A DNA stretch of 64,000 bases from contig JAQMRL010000011.1 in assembly GCA_035578175.1 (NCBI GenBank), positions 548,501-612,500 on the forward strand, read 5' to 3'. The notes below the pieces were generated by a model. The model was given only the letters and a program-made list of their open reading frames with translations. It searched no databases and was not told the DNA's origin. Made by a program: the position numbers and the translations under genes. The first letter of the stretch is position 1, and every line of letters begins with the position of its first letter. Positions 22,521-34,900 of the stretch are shown piece after piece. The stretch is from Catonia carolina (taxonomy: Eukaryota; Arthropoda; Insecta; Hemiptera; Achilidae).

Positions 22521-25255
22521 TAACAAAAAGTTATACTCATATAGTTAACCTACAAAAGTTTCCACGATATACTGTACATGCTCTGGGTATAGTATAAGTT
22601 GTTGTGTTAGTTGCACTGAAATTAAAGCAGTCGCACATGTGGACTAATGCTTTCCCCTCTTTACCCCTTGTTGCAAACAAGGGCAAACTCGTGACTCAAG
22701 TCACTATAGGTGGGAACTTAACTTGAGACCTTCAGCTTAACAGTTACGTACATTCATACTAAACCACAGAGGTAGTAAAAATAAGTCATTTTTTTATTTA
22801 CTGAATGTGATTTTTAATAACTATTTGACACAATATTAATAAAAAAAAAATTAAAAAATCCAGAACTTATTGCACCTTAATCTTCCACTTATCTTTATTT
22901 TATAAGCTCACTTGATTCCATTTCAATAGAATCTGGTTCTCAGATCTCAGAAGATTAGGGTACAGCATACTGGTGAACATAAAGTTAACATTAAGTTAAG
23001 GCAAGTCAAAGGTACACAAAACTTTAAGTGATACCATTTCTTAGACAGGTTTACAAAATAATTATATTTATTAGGTATTAGTTTTAAATGACTCCAATTA
23101 ACTATAACCAAACCAAACAAAAATCTTAACACTAACACCTCACTTTTATGATTCTGAAAAATTAAAGTTCCATAAAATAAACATACAGTAAATGTACACC
23201 ACGACTTAACAGATTACTCAATACAGACTAACTAAACCTGAGATATCATTATCTTACTACATACTAGCCAAGTAAATAAAAACTACTATGACAACAGTAG
23301 CTGAATATTTGTTACATTAGTTCAAAAATAAAAAAATTTTAGGGCTAAAAACATATTCTAAGAACACAGAAATAATTACTTAAATTATACCAAATCTATA
23401 TTAAGAACAATATGAAGTTAAAAGTTTCAGGAACTTTTAAAAATTCTTATCACACATTTTACCTTTACACATAGATACAGTAAATAGCTATAATAACCAC
23501 AGTACTACTTTTAAACCAAAAGAAATCAATAAAAATACTTAATTATTGAAAATCAATATGTAGTAATAATTTAAGAAGTTATTAGAGGTTGGTAACATTA
23601 TAAATGCAAGTAATGAGTAAAAGAATAATGAGTAAAGAATGCACCAACTAATAGTGTTATTATTATTACACGGTCCTAAATAAAAACAAAAATTGTAGTA
23701 AACAATACTACCGACAAATCTGTAGAAAGTTTTCAAAGAAATAGCTATTTTATTCATTTGATTAAAAAATAAAGTATGTAAAAATTAACAAAAAAAAATG
23801 AAAAATTGTTTATTAGCTCTTAAAAGTTATGAAAATACAGTCTTTCCGTCTAATGAAACATTTATAAACTGGATATTCGTAGAGCTTTTCGACACAGGTA
23901 CAATAATTTACCAATATTTTGTTAACACAAGTTTGAAAATGTTAGCCGCAAAAAACATAAATATTAATAAATAAATTCAATAAACCTTCCGAGATTTTTC
24001 GATTTTTTGCAGATTCTTACCAACAATAAAAGAAAAACTTAATTATTGATTATAATATGCAATAAAATACGTTACCAGAAGGACGAAAAGCTGTCAAAAT
24101 GCATCTGAAACAATTTTCCAGCATAAAACTGTGCAATTTTCTACATGAAATAAGCAACAACTGAAAAACCCCTACACCCAAAACCAGACGATCATCTGTC
24201 ATTTTTCTCTTCCCTTGCCTTACTGATTGCAATGCAAACTCCCGTCCGAATTTGCTTAGAAGTTACCTCCCTGTCTAACCCAAATACAAAGAAGCTAAAT
24301 AAATTGTATTTTAATCTCGATTATAATGTACAATAACGACCACTCTTAGTTACTTTTCTTTTAATGATAAAATTACTTAATTGTTTCTTTTTGTTTCTGT
24401 CTATTTTAGTAATGTATTCAAATCTAATACATCGAATAACTATACAGTAACAATAGTACAAGCATAAGTACACACATATATGACAAATGGCACACATAGA
24501 ATTAACCCTGCATTAATAATAAGATTAACTGTTATTAGTTACTGTTAAAATTAATACATTTCTTGAAAAATATTATTTTAAAATAACCAAAGTATTATGG
24601 ATAGTGTTCTACATTTCGTACTCTTTGTGCAAACACATTGATCGCCCATTTTAAACTTCATTCCCTCCTTCTTCTCAAATTTGAATTCGCATTTTAATAT
24701 TCATAACGATTGAATGAAATAACAAAGTGTTAATGCATAAATTTTCTTCTATTCTTTATGATTAATGCATGAATTTTACAATTATGTAATGGAATTAATA
24801 TTAATCTCTTTCATGTATTCATTCTCGTAAAGTGAAAAGTATTTTTACTCTCTCAGTTTAGAAGTACAATAATCACAAACAACTGACACTGTAGATTAAT
24901 AAAAAAAATAGTTTGTCATTTTGAGTGGAAACCATTTCAAATTTTTTCTAATGCTTTTGAAATAAAGTAAATGACCGTTTCAACAACATAAATCTGCAAA
25001 TTATGAAATCAAAATAATATGTTTTAAGTTACTGCCACAGATATTTTGCAGGTCTTTCATTTCAGAAATTAATTTTTTGTGAATTTCGAAAGTGTGAAAA
25101 TATGAGATTTGAGAGTATTAATATTAAGCAACATAAATATGTTTGTAGGTTTGAATGAAATATTTACAAATAATAGCACAGACCTTGCTGAAATTTTGAG
25201 ATGTAGAATTCATTTAAATTTTGGGTTAGGCTACAGTAAAACTAGCTATTAAGTT
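22521..25255. other. Intergenic, nothing recognised
   Basis: About 2.7 kb of AT-rich sequence. Several short open frames lack domain character, and no repeat termini were recognised. Confidence 0.45.
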
Positions 25256-25420
25256 TCAGAAAGATTGGTTCAGCTGTCTTCATGTGATTTAGTAAATGAT
25301 AGAATAAAAGTTTATTATTAACATTTTGGCTGGTATGCCATATGAAGATCTCTTATAATTTGGTTTTGTTTTTTCTGTATTTTTACCAAACCACATGAAG
25401 ATGGCTGAATTGATTTTAAT
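25256..25420. repeat. Short imperfect inverted repeat
   Basis: TTCAGCTGTCTTCATGTGAT near 25268 is inverted as CACATGAAGATGGCTGAATT near 25393, forming an arm of about 25 bp around a 100-nt loop. No flanking duplication was identified. Confidence 0.5.
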
Positions 25421-25790
25421 AAAAATTTTAGGATAATTTTGTTGTAGCTCACCTTAAAATGTTGGCATTTTCCTGCACACCTCATAATATCACATTAATT
25501 TTCAAGTCTATATATTTTTTTGAAATTCATTAAGGAGGAACTGAGGTGAATATAAGGTCATTTTCCTAAAAATTTTAACTTTGTGTATCTTATTATAGTT
25601 GGTGGATTAAAAAATACATTCATTTACACCCCTACATCCAAAATTAGCTGTGTGGTGACAGGTTTTGTAAAATAATGGGGTGTTTTGTGCTGGTCTGTTC
25701 AAAGTATGATTCAAAATTGAACCTTGGTTACTTAGTTTAATAAGTTTTCAATTTTGTATATTACCAACTATATTTGTTTGTCATCCTTAA

Positions 25791-26771
25791 CACGTTCAGC
25801 ATGGATGCCGTCTTAAGGCGGCAAATCGAGGTTCATTCCAGAGACTGATGCCGCCTTAAGACGGCATATACAATACCAAATTTCTATAGCTTTTTTTTAA
25901 ATCGCCGGTGTACTGGCAGTGTTAGTAAAGGTTGTTCAGGGGTTCAGATCTATTCTACGAGTGCCACTGTGAAGATCGCCTTTTGTTACCAACTGCCGGG
26001 AATTTTTGACGAATTTTAAAATTGTAGTCTATTCGAACGTCCTATTGCCATGTAATTTTATTGTTTTATTTAATTATATTAATTATTCTACAAATTTCTT
26101 CGTTCCCAGTGACTTCTTTTTACAAATGAAAGGTAAAAATAGTTTAATTATTACTCAAAAAAAATTTCTGTTACTTTCTGAACTCGCGATTTCTATACAC
26201 TGTGTTTGCTTTGCAGGCCTACTGTACGTTATATAATATACTGTACTATTATAATTACGGTCATAAAATAATTTTGTACGAATAAAAGTACTTTTATTAC
26301 TAATTTTCTATATTGCCATGGTCTCACTAAAAATTATTAATTAATTTATTGTAAACATGTAAATATATTTCTTTTTGTTCTGGGATATTTAAAAAAATTT
26401 TACATAAATTTTAATATTTACATTTTAAAAATTTTAATTTTACATATTAAATTTTGTGAATTAAATATTTTTTATTATGAAACATAATTATTGTATTTTT
26501 TTATTTTACACATAAAAATAATTTTTAATTATTTAATAACTTATAAGTACAAATTTTTCTAATAGGGCAAATTAAAAAGTTAATTTCAAATATAAATAGA
26601 AACAACAAACGCGTATAATACCATACTATATTTAGCTGGTGAGTAGATGAGCAAATAAGTAAGATTTTTTCCGTGGCCTGATGCCGCCGTAAGGCGGCAT
26701 GGTATATTTTCACTGTAATGCCGGGTCGGCGCAGCGAAGCACCCGTGATTCTAGCCGCCATGCTGAACGTG
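25791..26771. mobile_element. TTAA-flanked MITE with GC-rich subterminal palindromes
   Basis: A 981-bp element between TTAA (25787-25790) and TTAA (26772-26775). Its ends are CACGTTCAGCATGG and the exact complement. Just inside, GC-rich hairpins stand out in an AT-rich setting: ATGCCGTCTTAAGGCGGCA and TGCCGCCTTAAGACGGCA at the left, TGCCGCCGTAAGGCGGCA at the right. No transposase is present. TTAA targeting suggests the piggyBac superfamily, but the ends lack the usual CCC. Confidence 0.82.
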
Positions 26772-26775
26772 TTAA

Positions 26776-27894
26776 AATCACATAGTTTTCTTCTTAAAAC
26801 TGCATCCAGGAGATTTCAGAAGGGAGTACAGGATATATCAGAATAAAACTGATAATTCTAAATTTTACCAATATATTAAATTATTACTTACCAATTTATT
26901 TATTACCACTACTTACTTTTGCTTACTACAATAAGCATGTCATCCAACCATTTGTATCAAATACACAATTTGCCTCTGCTTTCACTTAGAAGTTTATACG
27001 TATATTTTTCAACCAAAAACTATTAAGAAAGGAATTCGTGTACACTGTAAAATGCTTTAGCAATTAAGTTATTTTTAAAAGAATGAAGAGATTTTGGGAG
27101 AAAGATATTCTGTTTGTACACGACCAGAAATGTCGCAAAATTTTACATAGCTCAAGGAGAATCAACTCACACTGCCATATCTATACCAGTTGAGTAGGGC
27201 TATCAACTTTGTGTCACAAAACAAAATTTCCCTTTCCTACAAAAAAATTACCAGACATTAACAATTGAGTAACAGGACTAAAAAATCACTCTGTATATCT
27301 CGCATAAACTGTAAGAACTAATGAGTTACACTATTTCAATTAAATAGTAATCACTCAATGCTCTTTTCAACGACAGTTTGTTTCAACAAGGTTCACACTC
27401 CAAAGTAGTAATGTGATACATGTACAACTGAATCTAAAGGTCTGGGAAGTATTTGAAACCTAAAATTAAAATTAATATTACAAAATGATTAATTTTTAAT
27501 TGAATCAGTAATCATAATATAAAAGCACCAGTAAAATCCTTAAGTGCGCTGCTTGGAATGGTGGAAAAATTTGTGGAAAAAATAACTTATTGCTCTCTTC
27601 TATGGCAAACGTATGCAAAATACCACATTCTGTTTTTTCCTTACTTAATATCTAGCATAGGAAGCAAGTATTGAAAATCTGGTGATGGTATGTATGATTT
27701 ATGCTCATTGCTCAATTCATTCATAATCTTAACTCATGTTTGACTCAATAAATCACTTAAGTTGCTGCCCTTTTCCAATACCAGGTCATCGAAAAATGTT
27801 GCATCTGTTTTAAAAAAATACGTTTAAAAACTACTGGAGATAAAGTCATAAACGTTTTTTTGTTGTTAACAAAAATATTAAAGTTCTTTTTACA
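26776..27894. other. Intergenic, nothing recognised
   Basis: AT-rich sequence between the TTAA element and a transposase remnant. No gene or clear repeat was found. Confidence 0.45.
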
Positions 27895-27898
27895 TACC

Positions 27899-28236
27899 TT
27901 AATAAGTTTCTATATGAGCACTGTTGGTTGCGCTGCATACATCTAAATGATAGTCGATCTCTGTCCAGGAGCACTGTGTCACATCGAATGTGACCAAAGC
28001 AACATCAGTAGCAATTTGTTGTAATGATTCACATTTTGAATCTTCTCACTATGGTCATGGTTTTTAACATAACCCTAGAAGAAAAAATCTAGTAGGGTTA
28101 AATATGGACTCTTCAGAGGCCAAAGCATAGGATCGGCCCTACCAATCCATCGGTCAGGGAACCTTTCATTGAGGGCGTGGCGCACTAGAAGACTGAAATG
28201 AGGAGGCGCGCCGTCTTGTTGCCAAATTATGTTAAT
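27899..28236 (-). pseudogene. Transposase C-terminal fragment, DD41D-spaced
   Basis: The minus strand reads IIWQQDGAPPHFSLLVRHAL, then RWIGRADPMLWPLKSPYLTL and LDFFF, then a stop and a shift. The C-terminus is TEIDYHLDVCSATNSAHIET and a stop. The second and third catalytic Asp (QQD and LLD) have 41 residues between them, matching the DD41D branch of Tc1/mariner (rosa-type; naming from family knowledge). The N-terminal half is missing. It lies about 0.5 kb 3' of the regucalcin-like gene. Confidence 0.75.
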
Positions 28237-28713
28237 GTTTTTTTCCAATTCAATTTATTCAACTTACAGTACAGTTGTACTAACAAAAAATTTTAATATT
28301 TTCTGTTTACAAAAAAAAAGTTATGACGTTATCTTCAGTAGATTTTAAACTGTTATTTTTAAAAAAAGATGCAACCTTTCTCAATACCCCGGTATTATTC
28401 AGAATTCTACAGTTAAGAAAGTAAAGGTATAAAAAAAAATGAAAGAACAGATGCTTATATTTATAAACAATAAAATATATTTGATAGAAGTACAAAAAGT
28501 ATAATGAAATTATGTATTATTAACTGAATACATTTATGATGATACAGTATTATTAAATATCTATTCGTATTTAATAAAAAATATATTTTTTTGTTATACA
28601 TTTCAATAATTGGTACAAGAGATAAACGTAAACACATTAATTTTCGATACAGTTAAATAAAAAGAATAGAAGAATAGTAAGAAGAAAATTAATTAAGCAT
28701 TAAATAAAGAAAG

Positions 28714-28944
28714 TCATAGTTTGACGTTGGTCGGTGGAAGTCCCTTAAATCCTAAGTTTGTCAATCTGTAAATACTTCCTGCATCAGGATACAATTTGAC
28801 ACTTTCTGGTGTGGCATAGATATTTGCTGTTGTTACATATAAATCTTCATAATTGTTACCGCCAAATGCTACTGAGGTTACTTGCGGTACTGGAATTTGA
28901 ATTTTAGACAAAAGTTCTCCGGTATTTGGATCGATTCTCAAGAC
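28714..28944 (-). CDS. Regucalcin-like exon 5 (terminal)
   Basis: 231 nt including TGA at 28716-28714. It encodes VLRIDPNTGELLSKIQIPVP, then TSVAFGGNNYEDLYVTTA, the closing propeller blade, and ends LPPTNVKL. No canonical AATAAA is evident close downstream. A variant ATTAAA lies about 145 bp on, near 28569. Confidence 0.93.
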   Translation of the reverse strand, partial: VLRIDPNTGELLSKIQIPVPQVTSVAFGGNNYEDLYVTTANIYATPESVKLYPDAGSIYRLTNLGFKGLPPTNVKL

Positions 28945-31900
28945 CTAAACAGAAATAAATTTATTATGTTTAAATTATATAGCTGATTATATAAATACCT
29001 GATAGCGATCAAACACAGGTCGATTATAAAAATAGATTCACTTGACCTGCTAGTTCAGGAACATAAAAGTCTCTGTTTATTCTCTTATGCTCAGTCAGAT
29101 AAATGTTCAAAATGTTTACAAATATATGAGATTAGTATAAGTTACATGAAGCAGAGTTAACTCCACTGAAAGCTACAGATTTCATTACGCAACCAGATAG
29201 TTTGATGAATACAGTATCTAACTTTACCTGATATGACCTGACCTAACCTACCAACTGGAAATGTGGCGGAGGTTTCTGAATATGACTAGACACCCTCATA
29301 AACAGTCATAAATGTCAATTTACTGAGGAAAGTACGGAAAACGGTTACGCATATGTAATACTTTTTAAATTTTTAGGAGTCCAAAACACACTTCTGGCTG
29401 TTGATTTATATATTTAAAAAACCCAGACAACTTGCATTCTCTTACAGTCAAGAAAAAAATTTTTTGTTAGTTTTTAATAGAAAATTTAAAAAAAAATGTG
29501 TTTTTAGGTCTCGAGTTTAAAATTGTGGTTTTAAAGAAATGTCAGCTTGATGAATAATAATAGCTAACAATAATGAAGTAATGTTAAAATTTTTAATTTA
29601 AGTAATTTGGAATCTTTAATGCTAAGTGTAAAATCCATTTCTCTATGCATGTGAAGATAATGCTGGAACACAAAATAATGACTACTGTTAAAAAATTTTA
29701 TTTAATTTAGTCTAATTTAATTTAGTTAAACACTTTGGTATTGTATGATAGAGAAGACACAAATGTAATAAATGAGTCTAAAGATCAGAACCATACACCT
29801 GAAAAATTGGTGTAGTGTAGTCAACAAATGAATGTTACTATCGTGTAATATTATTTTAACAGAAAACTATTCAGTTGAAAGTAGAGTTATAAAGCAAATT
29901 TTGAACAAACAGTCAGAACCATACTTGTAAACTTTAAAGGCTTCCAAGTGAGGACAAGGCTAACTCCAATAAAACAGGTAGAAAGAAGCAAGTAAATTTA
30001 GGTGTTTGATTACATGATTGAAAAAAAGGAAACTGCAAGAAGAATCTGGAAGAAAATAATGACCAAAGTCATTCATGTGGTCCTAAGTTTACCTAAAATG
30101 GGGAAAATTAAGTTACATATTAGAGCGGATGCCAAATAAGCTGGCCGGTTTTCTGAAGTGCGCAGAAGGTTTATTGTTGTAATGGTGTGCTCAGTTGCCT
30201 CAGCAAGTGGTGGGGGTCAGTGTTGTACCAGCTGTGATCAGAGTTACGTTGCTCTCGCAACGTTATATGTCAGCTAAACTGAAAACATTAGTCTGTAATG
30301 TGTTGTATGTGGTAGGCGTTAATTGTTGTATACAATTGAATGTTTTTAACGTCACTAATAGATGATAATTTACATCTTTCAGCGCCTGTGATTTAATAGG
30401 CAGTTCGGTACTAATACACAAAATCTACTGACTGAACCCGAACTGTCCGCACAGCTACACCGGTAAGCTTATTTGGCGTCTGCTCTACAACTTTAACATC
30501 ATGAGAAAAAATAACTGAATGACCAGACTTAAGGTAGTTTAAATCAAGTTGAAAAAGCAATCACATCTTGTTCAACTTTAAAGTGTTTATTCAAGCACAA
30601 AATCTTTGAAGTTTTTATTTTATTATTGGTAGATAAATGTTCCATTAATAAATAACTTAAAAGATAATAATATATTGTACATACCACTCCACCACCAAAA
30701 ACAGCAACGATAACTTTTCCTTCTGCATCTACAGTCATTCCATCAGGAATTCCAGGCAAATTGTTCTTTTTGAAATCATACAGGACCTGTTGGTTTGCTG
30801 AAAAAAATCATGAAGTAATTTGAATGTTAAATTACGTATTTGTAGTGTCATTATTCGTAATTAAAACTTTATTAAGAATCAAAAGTTTGGTGACAACTCA
30901 TGAAACCTATACAAAGGAGGGATATATTTGTTGAGTAAACAAAAGAAGATAGCATAATACAATAGAATCTCAAGACAACAGTGTTAATGAACTGAAACGA
31001 CTGCCACACCCAACCTTTAAGATCAAATCTAATTAAACACTGGGTCTCCCAGAATAAATATATCAGTTTGAGATCTCAAAGTTTATAGGTGTAATAATTT
31101 CTTTTAAGTTTTTTACCTACCAGTACTAAAAAAACCATTTCTGTAATTCTGCTTTAAACTTTTTAATGTTTCATATTAGGGTAAAACAACACTGTGGCCA
31201 ACAAAACAGTTGTGAAACGTTCGGAGACGTTCTGAAGCGTTTGCAATCAGCTGAGTGGCCAAAAAATGCGTATTAAGTGAAGGGAGTAACACACAGTGGA
31301 CCCAACCGACCAATTTGTTGGTTCAGAACACAACCTAACACGTCTGGTACTGTTCGTTTACCCTTTGTTCGTTCCGAACATTCTACAATATCGGTAAGTA
31401 ATATTTTTACTTTCTCTTGCCCTTATGAATGTATAGGGCAGGAAAGTATTGTATTCACGTTGATTTTTCGAAATAGACTTATTACCTGATACAGTCATTT
31501 TCACTGAACCCCAAAAAACATACTTTTAACGATTGGTTTGTGTGTGTCTGTCTGTGAACAAAATATTTTATGAAAGGAATAGTGTAAGTACTTGAAACTT
31601 AAGTTAGGTACCACTACAGGACCTGACACGAAGATTTTAATCAAAAACGGTCAACCGGAAGTAATAGTATATTCGTGCAATTTTTCACTTTTTTATAATT
31701 TTTTAAAAAATCGCATCATTTACTATATTAAATATGCTCTACAAAATAGGGTAAGCGCCATGTTTGCAGAAATTCTTAGGGAGGCTGTGCTCTAGTAGAA
31801 AAAGTTGTATTTTTAAGATTGCAGCGTTAATAAGCATTTAGAGCAAAACGTATAAAATCAAAGTTATAGACCATTTAAAAATCTACAACTTTTAATTCAA

Positions 31901-34900
31901 ACATTTTTTGTACAACTCTTAGTTTAGCAGTAATTAGTGATTTTCTGTTTTTTTCATGTAAATCTATAAAAAAGGCTTTTTTAAGATTGTGGCCATAGAG
32001 TTTAATAATAACCACTGACACAATATCAGAGAGTGGCATTCATTTATGTCTTCATCATCGGAAAACATATTAAACTATATGATGTTATTAGTCTTGATTC
32101 TCAAAAGACTTTGACAGCCATATCAAAAAGCTTTTGTTAATGTAGACTCGAACAAAAAGCCTGTTGGAACTTGTATGTGTTGTGTCATCACCGAACAGAA
32201 CCTAAAATTTTGCTCATCTTCATTCCAAACATTTTGTTCAGTGCAGTGTGGTTTTACCCTTATACTTTTACAACTTTGGTAAAGGAGGTTCTACAGTTTG
32301 GAGACCAGGTATCATAAATATCTTTAAAACAGTGTTCTACTGTTACATTACATAGTAGTGTATAGAACTACTACAGTAGTAGTTCTATACAAGGAAATCA
32401 AATGCTTATTTCTTGTACTGTATTTGTACATTAGTTTCGGAAAGTTTGATATATTTTTGTGTGCCTGTGTAATTTTAAATCCTGGGAATAAAGTTCATGA
32501 ATGTAAAGTACTTAAAAATCTTTTGAATTATTGCTTGGAATAAACTAAATAATTTATTCAATACTATGATGAAATGCCAAAAATTGAAGCGAAAGTGTCT
32601 TTGTGGAGTTAAAAATTAAATGTTTTTCAGAAGCCCCGGTGTACTGATAAGCTGGTACACCTTTTAACCTTGTGAGAAAGGTAATGGCAGATCAATTTAC
32701 TTCTTGTTTTACAGAAGAAAACCTTAGGAAACAAACAACCCGTTACAATTATTACAAAATCATAATCATCTGAAAATTATGATTTGACACTATATACTCT
32801 GATAAAATTTAAATGCAACTTTTGAATACAGAACATTTATAATTATTGTAAATCTAATTATTTCTAATAAAATAATACTTACAAATTTGACCTGTAGTAA
32901 CATCATAATCAAAAACATCTACTCTATATTTTAATGAATCGTTGTAAAAGAATTTTTTCTTGTCTAAACTCCAAGCAAGACCATTTGATAATGTTATCTT
33001 TTCAACATGTCTAGTAACTTTACCGTCAGAATATGAAAATAATGCCCCCTTTTCTACTTCAAATTCTCCAGGTTGACCGGATATTTCTTTACCCATTGTT
33101 CCTGTAAAAAGTCATGAATTTTAAAAATTAATTACACAATCAAAAAATACATCATCATATATCACACGAGGTCCAAACCTTATGTTTTCTTTCTGTTAAT
33201 CCTTGTATGGGTAATAGGGAAACTGTTTTTAAAATTTATAAGATATCTGTAAGGTGTATGTGGGAGCTATCCATCACAGCTCTTGCAGACTAGTTTTATT
33301 TTTGTTAACTGGAACCAAAAGACTCTGAAAAGGGAGTATAGGATGTGTCAAATTAAATCTAACTAGCTAACCTATTTGAATAAATTTGATTATTACACAA
33401 TAATTTCGTTTGGTGTTGTCTACTTAATTTTTATTCTTAACAACCAATTTCATAATAATTTTAACACTTATAATGATTTTATAACGATATTCTAATACAA
33501 CTTAAGAAGGCCTATTAGGTTATATTTATATTGCACAACACCATGCTAGCACTACCATAATGGCACTCCAAACTGTGTTCGTTAATTCAGACTTTACAAC
33601 ATCGCCACCAGAATAGTAGCACTTCAAACATTTACTTCAAATATTTTGTTATTTATTTCACAAAATCTTGTTACAACTTTTACCAATGTAAATTTTTTGA
33701 TATTTTAGCAGAATCCTGTAACTGTCCTCTTTTAACACCCATGTAATTTTTGTTTAAAATCCATTCAGTATAACTTTGTTAGAACAAAAATACAACCTTT
33801 ATTTAAAATACACTGGACCAGATTTTGTGTTTTAAATATACAATAAGCTGAAAAATTAATACTAAATTTTCCTAATGTTTAACAGCATTAAGTTTTATTA
33901 GTAGACCTAATCTCCTATATGCATTTATGTTCATTGCTATCCATTTTCTTGTGCTATTTTTCCCTTCTATCTAGCCATCTCTGTTACATACTCTTCTCAG
34001 ATCTTCTCTATTAGATGCCTACCACTATTAACTCCTGTTCCACTTGTGCCTGATATTACTACGAGTAGGTACTACATGGTATGAGATGGTGGACTACGGT
34101 GTGGCCTAATATGCTCGTCGTCTTGTTAGTATACAGAAGTATACGAGGTGTGGCTAGAAAAAAACCGAACTGATGCTATAAAAAAATTTTATTTTCCATT
34201 TTTTACAATTTGATGTTATCTCCTTCAATGTACTCTCCTCCTCGGTCTATACACCGCTCCATACGAATTTTCCACTGTTCATAGCAATGCTGCAGATCAT
34301 TTTCGGTAAGTCCATACATTACTTCCGTCGCTTTTTCTTTTACTGCTTCAACACTCTCAAATCTAGTTCCTTTCAAAGCTGACTTGACTTTAGGGAAAAG
34401 AAAAAAATCAGAGGGGGCCAAATCAGGTGAGTAGGGTGGATGGTCTAAGATGGGAATGTTGTGATTGGCTAAAAATGTCTTCACTGACAACGCATTGTGA
34501 GCTGGGGCATTGTCTTGGTGCAGGATCCATGTCTTTTTTTTCCACAAATCGTTCCGTTTTCTCCGTACTCGCTCACGTAGGGTAGTCAGGACGCTAATGT
34601 AGTAATGCTGATTCACTGTTTGTCCCTCTGGTACCCAATCAATGTGTACAATCCCTTTGACATCAAAAAAAACAATCATCATTGCCTTGAATTTCGATTT
34701 TGACATTCGTGCTTTTTTTTGTCGTGGAGAATCAGGAGATTTCCAATGCATCGATTGGCGTTTGGTTTCGGGATCGTAAGTAAAAAACCATGATTCATCA
34801 CAAGTAATAACATTTTGTAAAAAGGTGGGATCTGTTTCAATGTTTTCTAGGATGTCAGAACAAATCATTCTTTGGCGTTCCTTCTGTTCAATTGTGAGAC

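Noticed and set aside
31592..31795. Frame MKLKLGTTTGPDTKILIKNG, also seen at 11220-11498 and 55624-55854
   Set aside because: It recurs only because repeat R is repeated. It is interrupted in other copies and has no start context or domain, so I treat it as noncoding.
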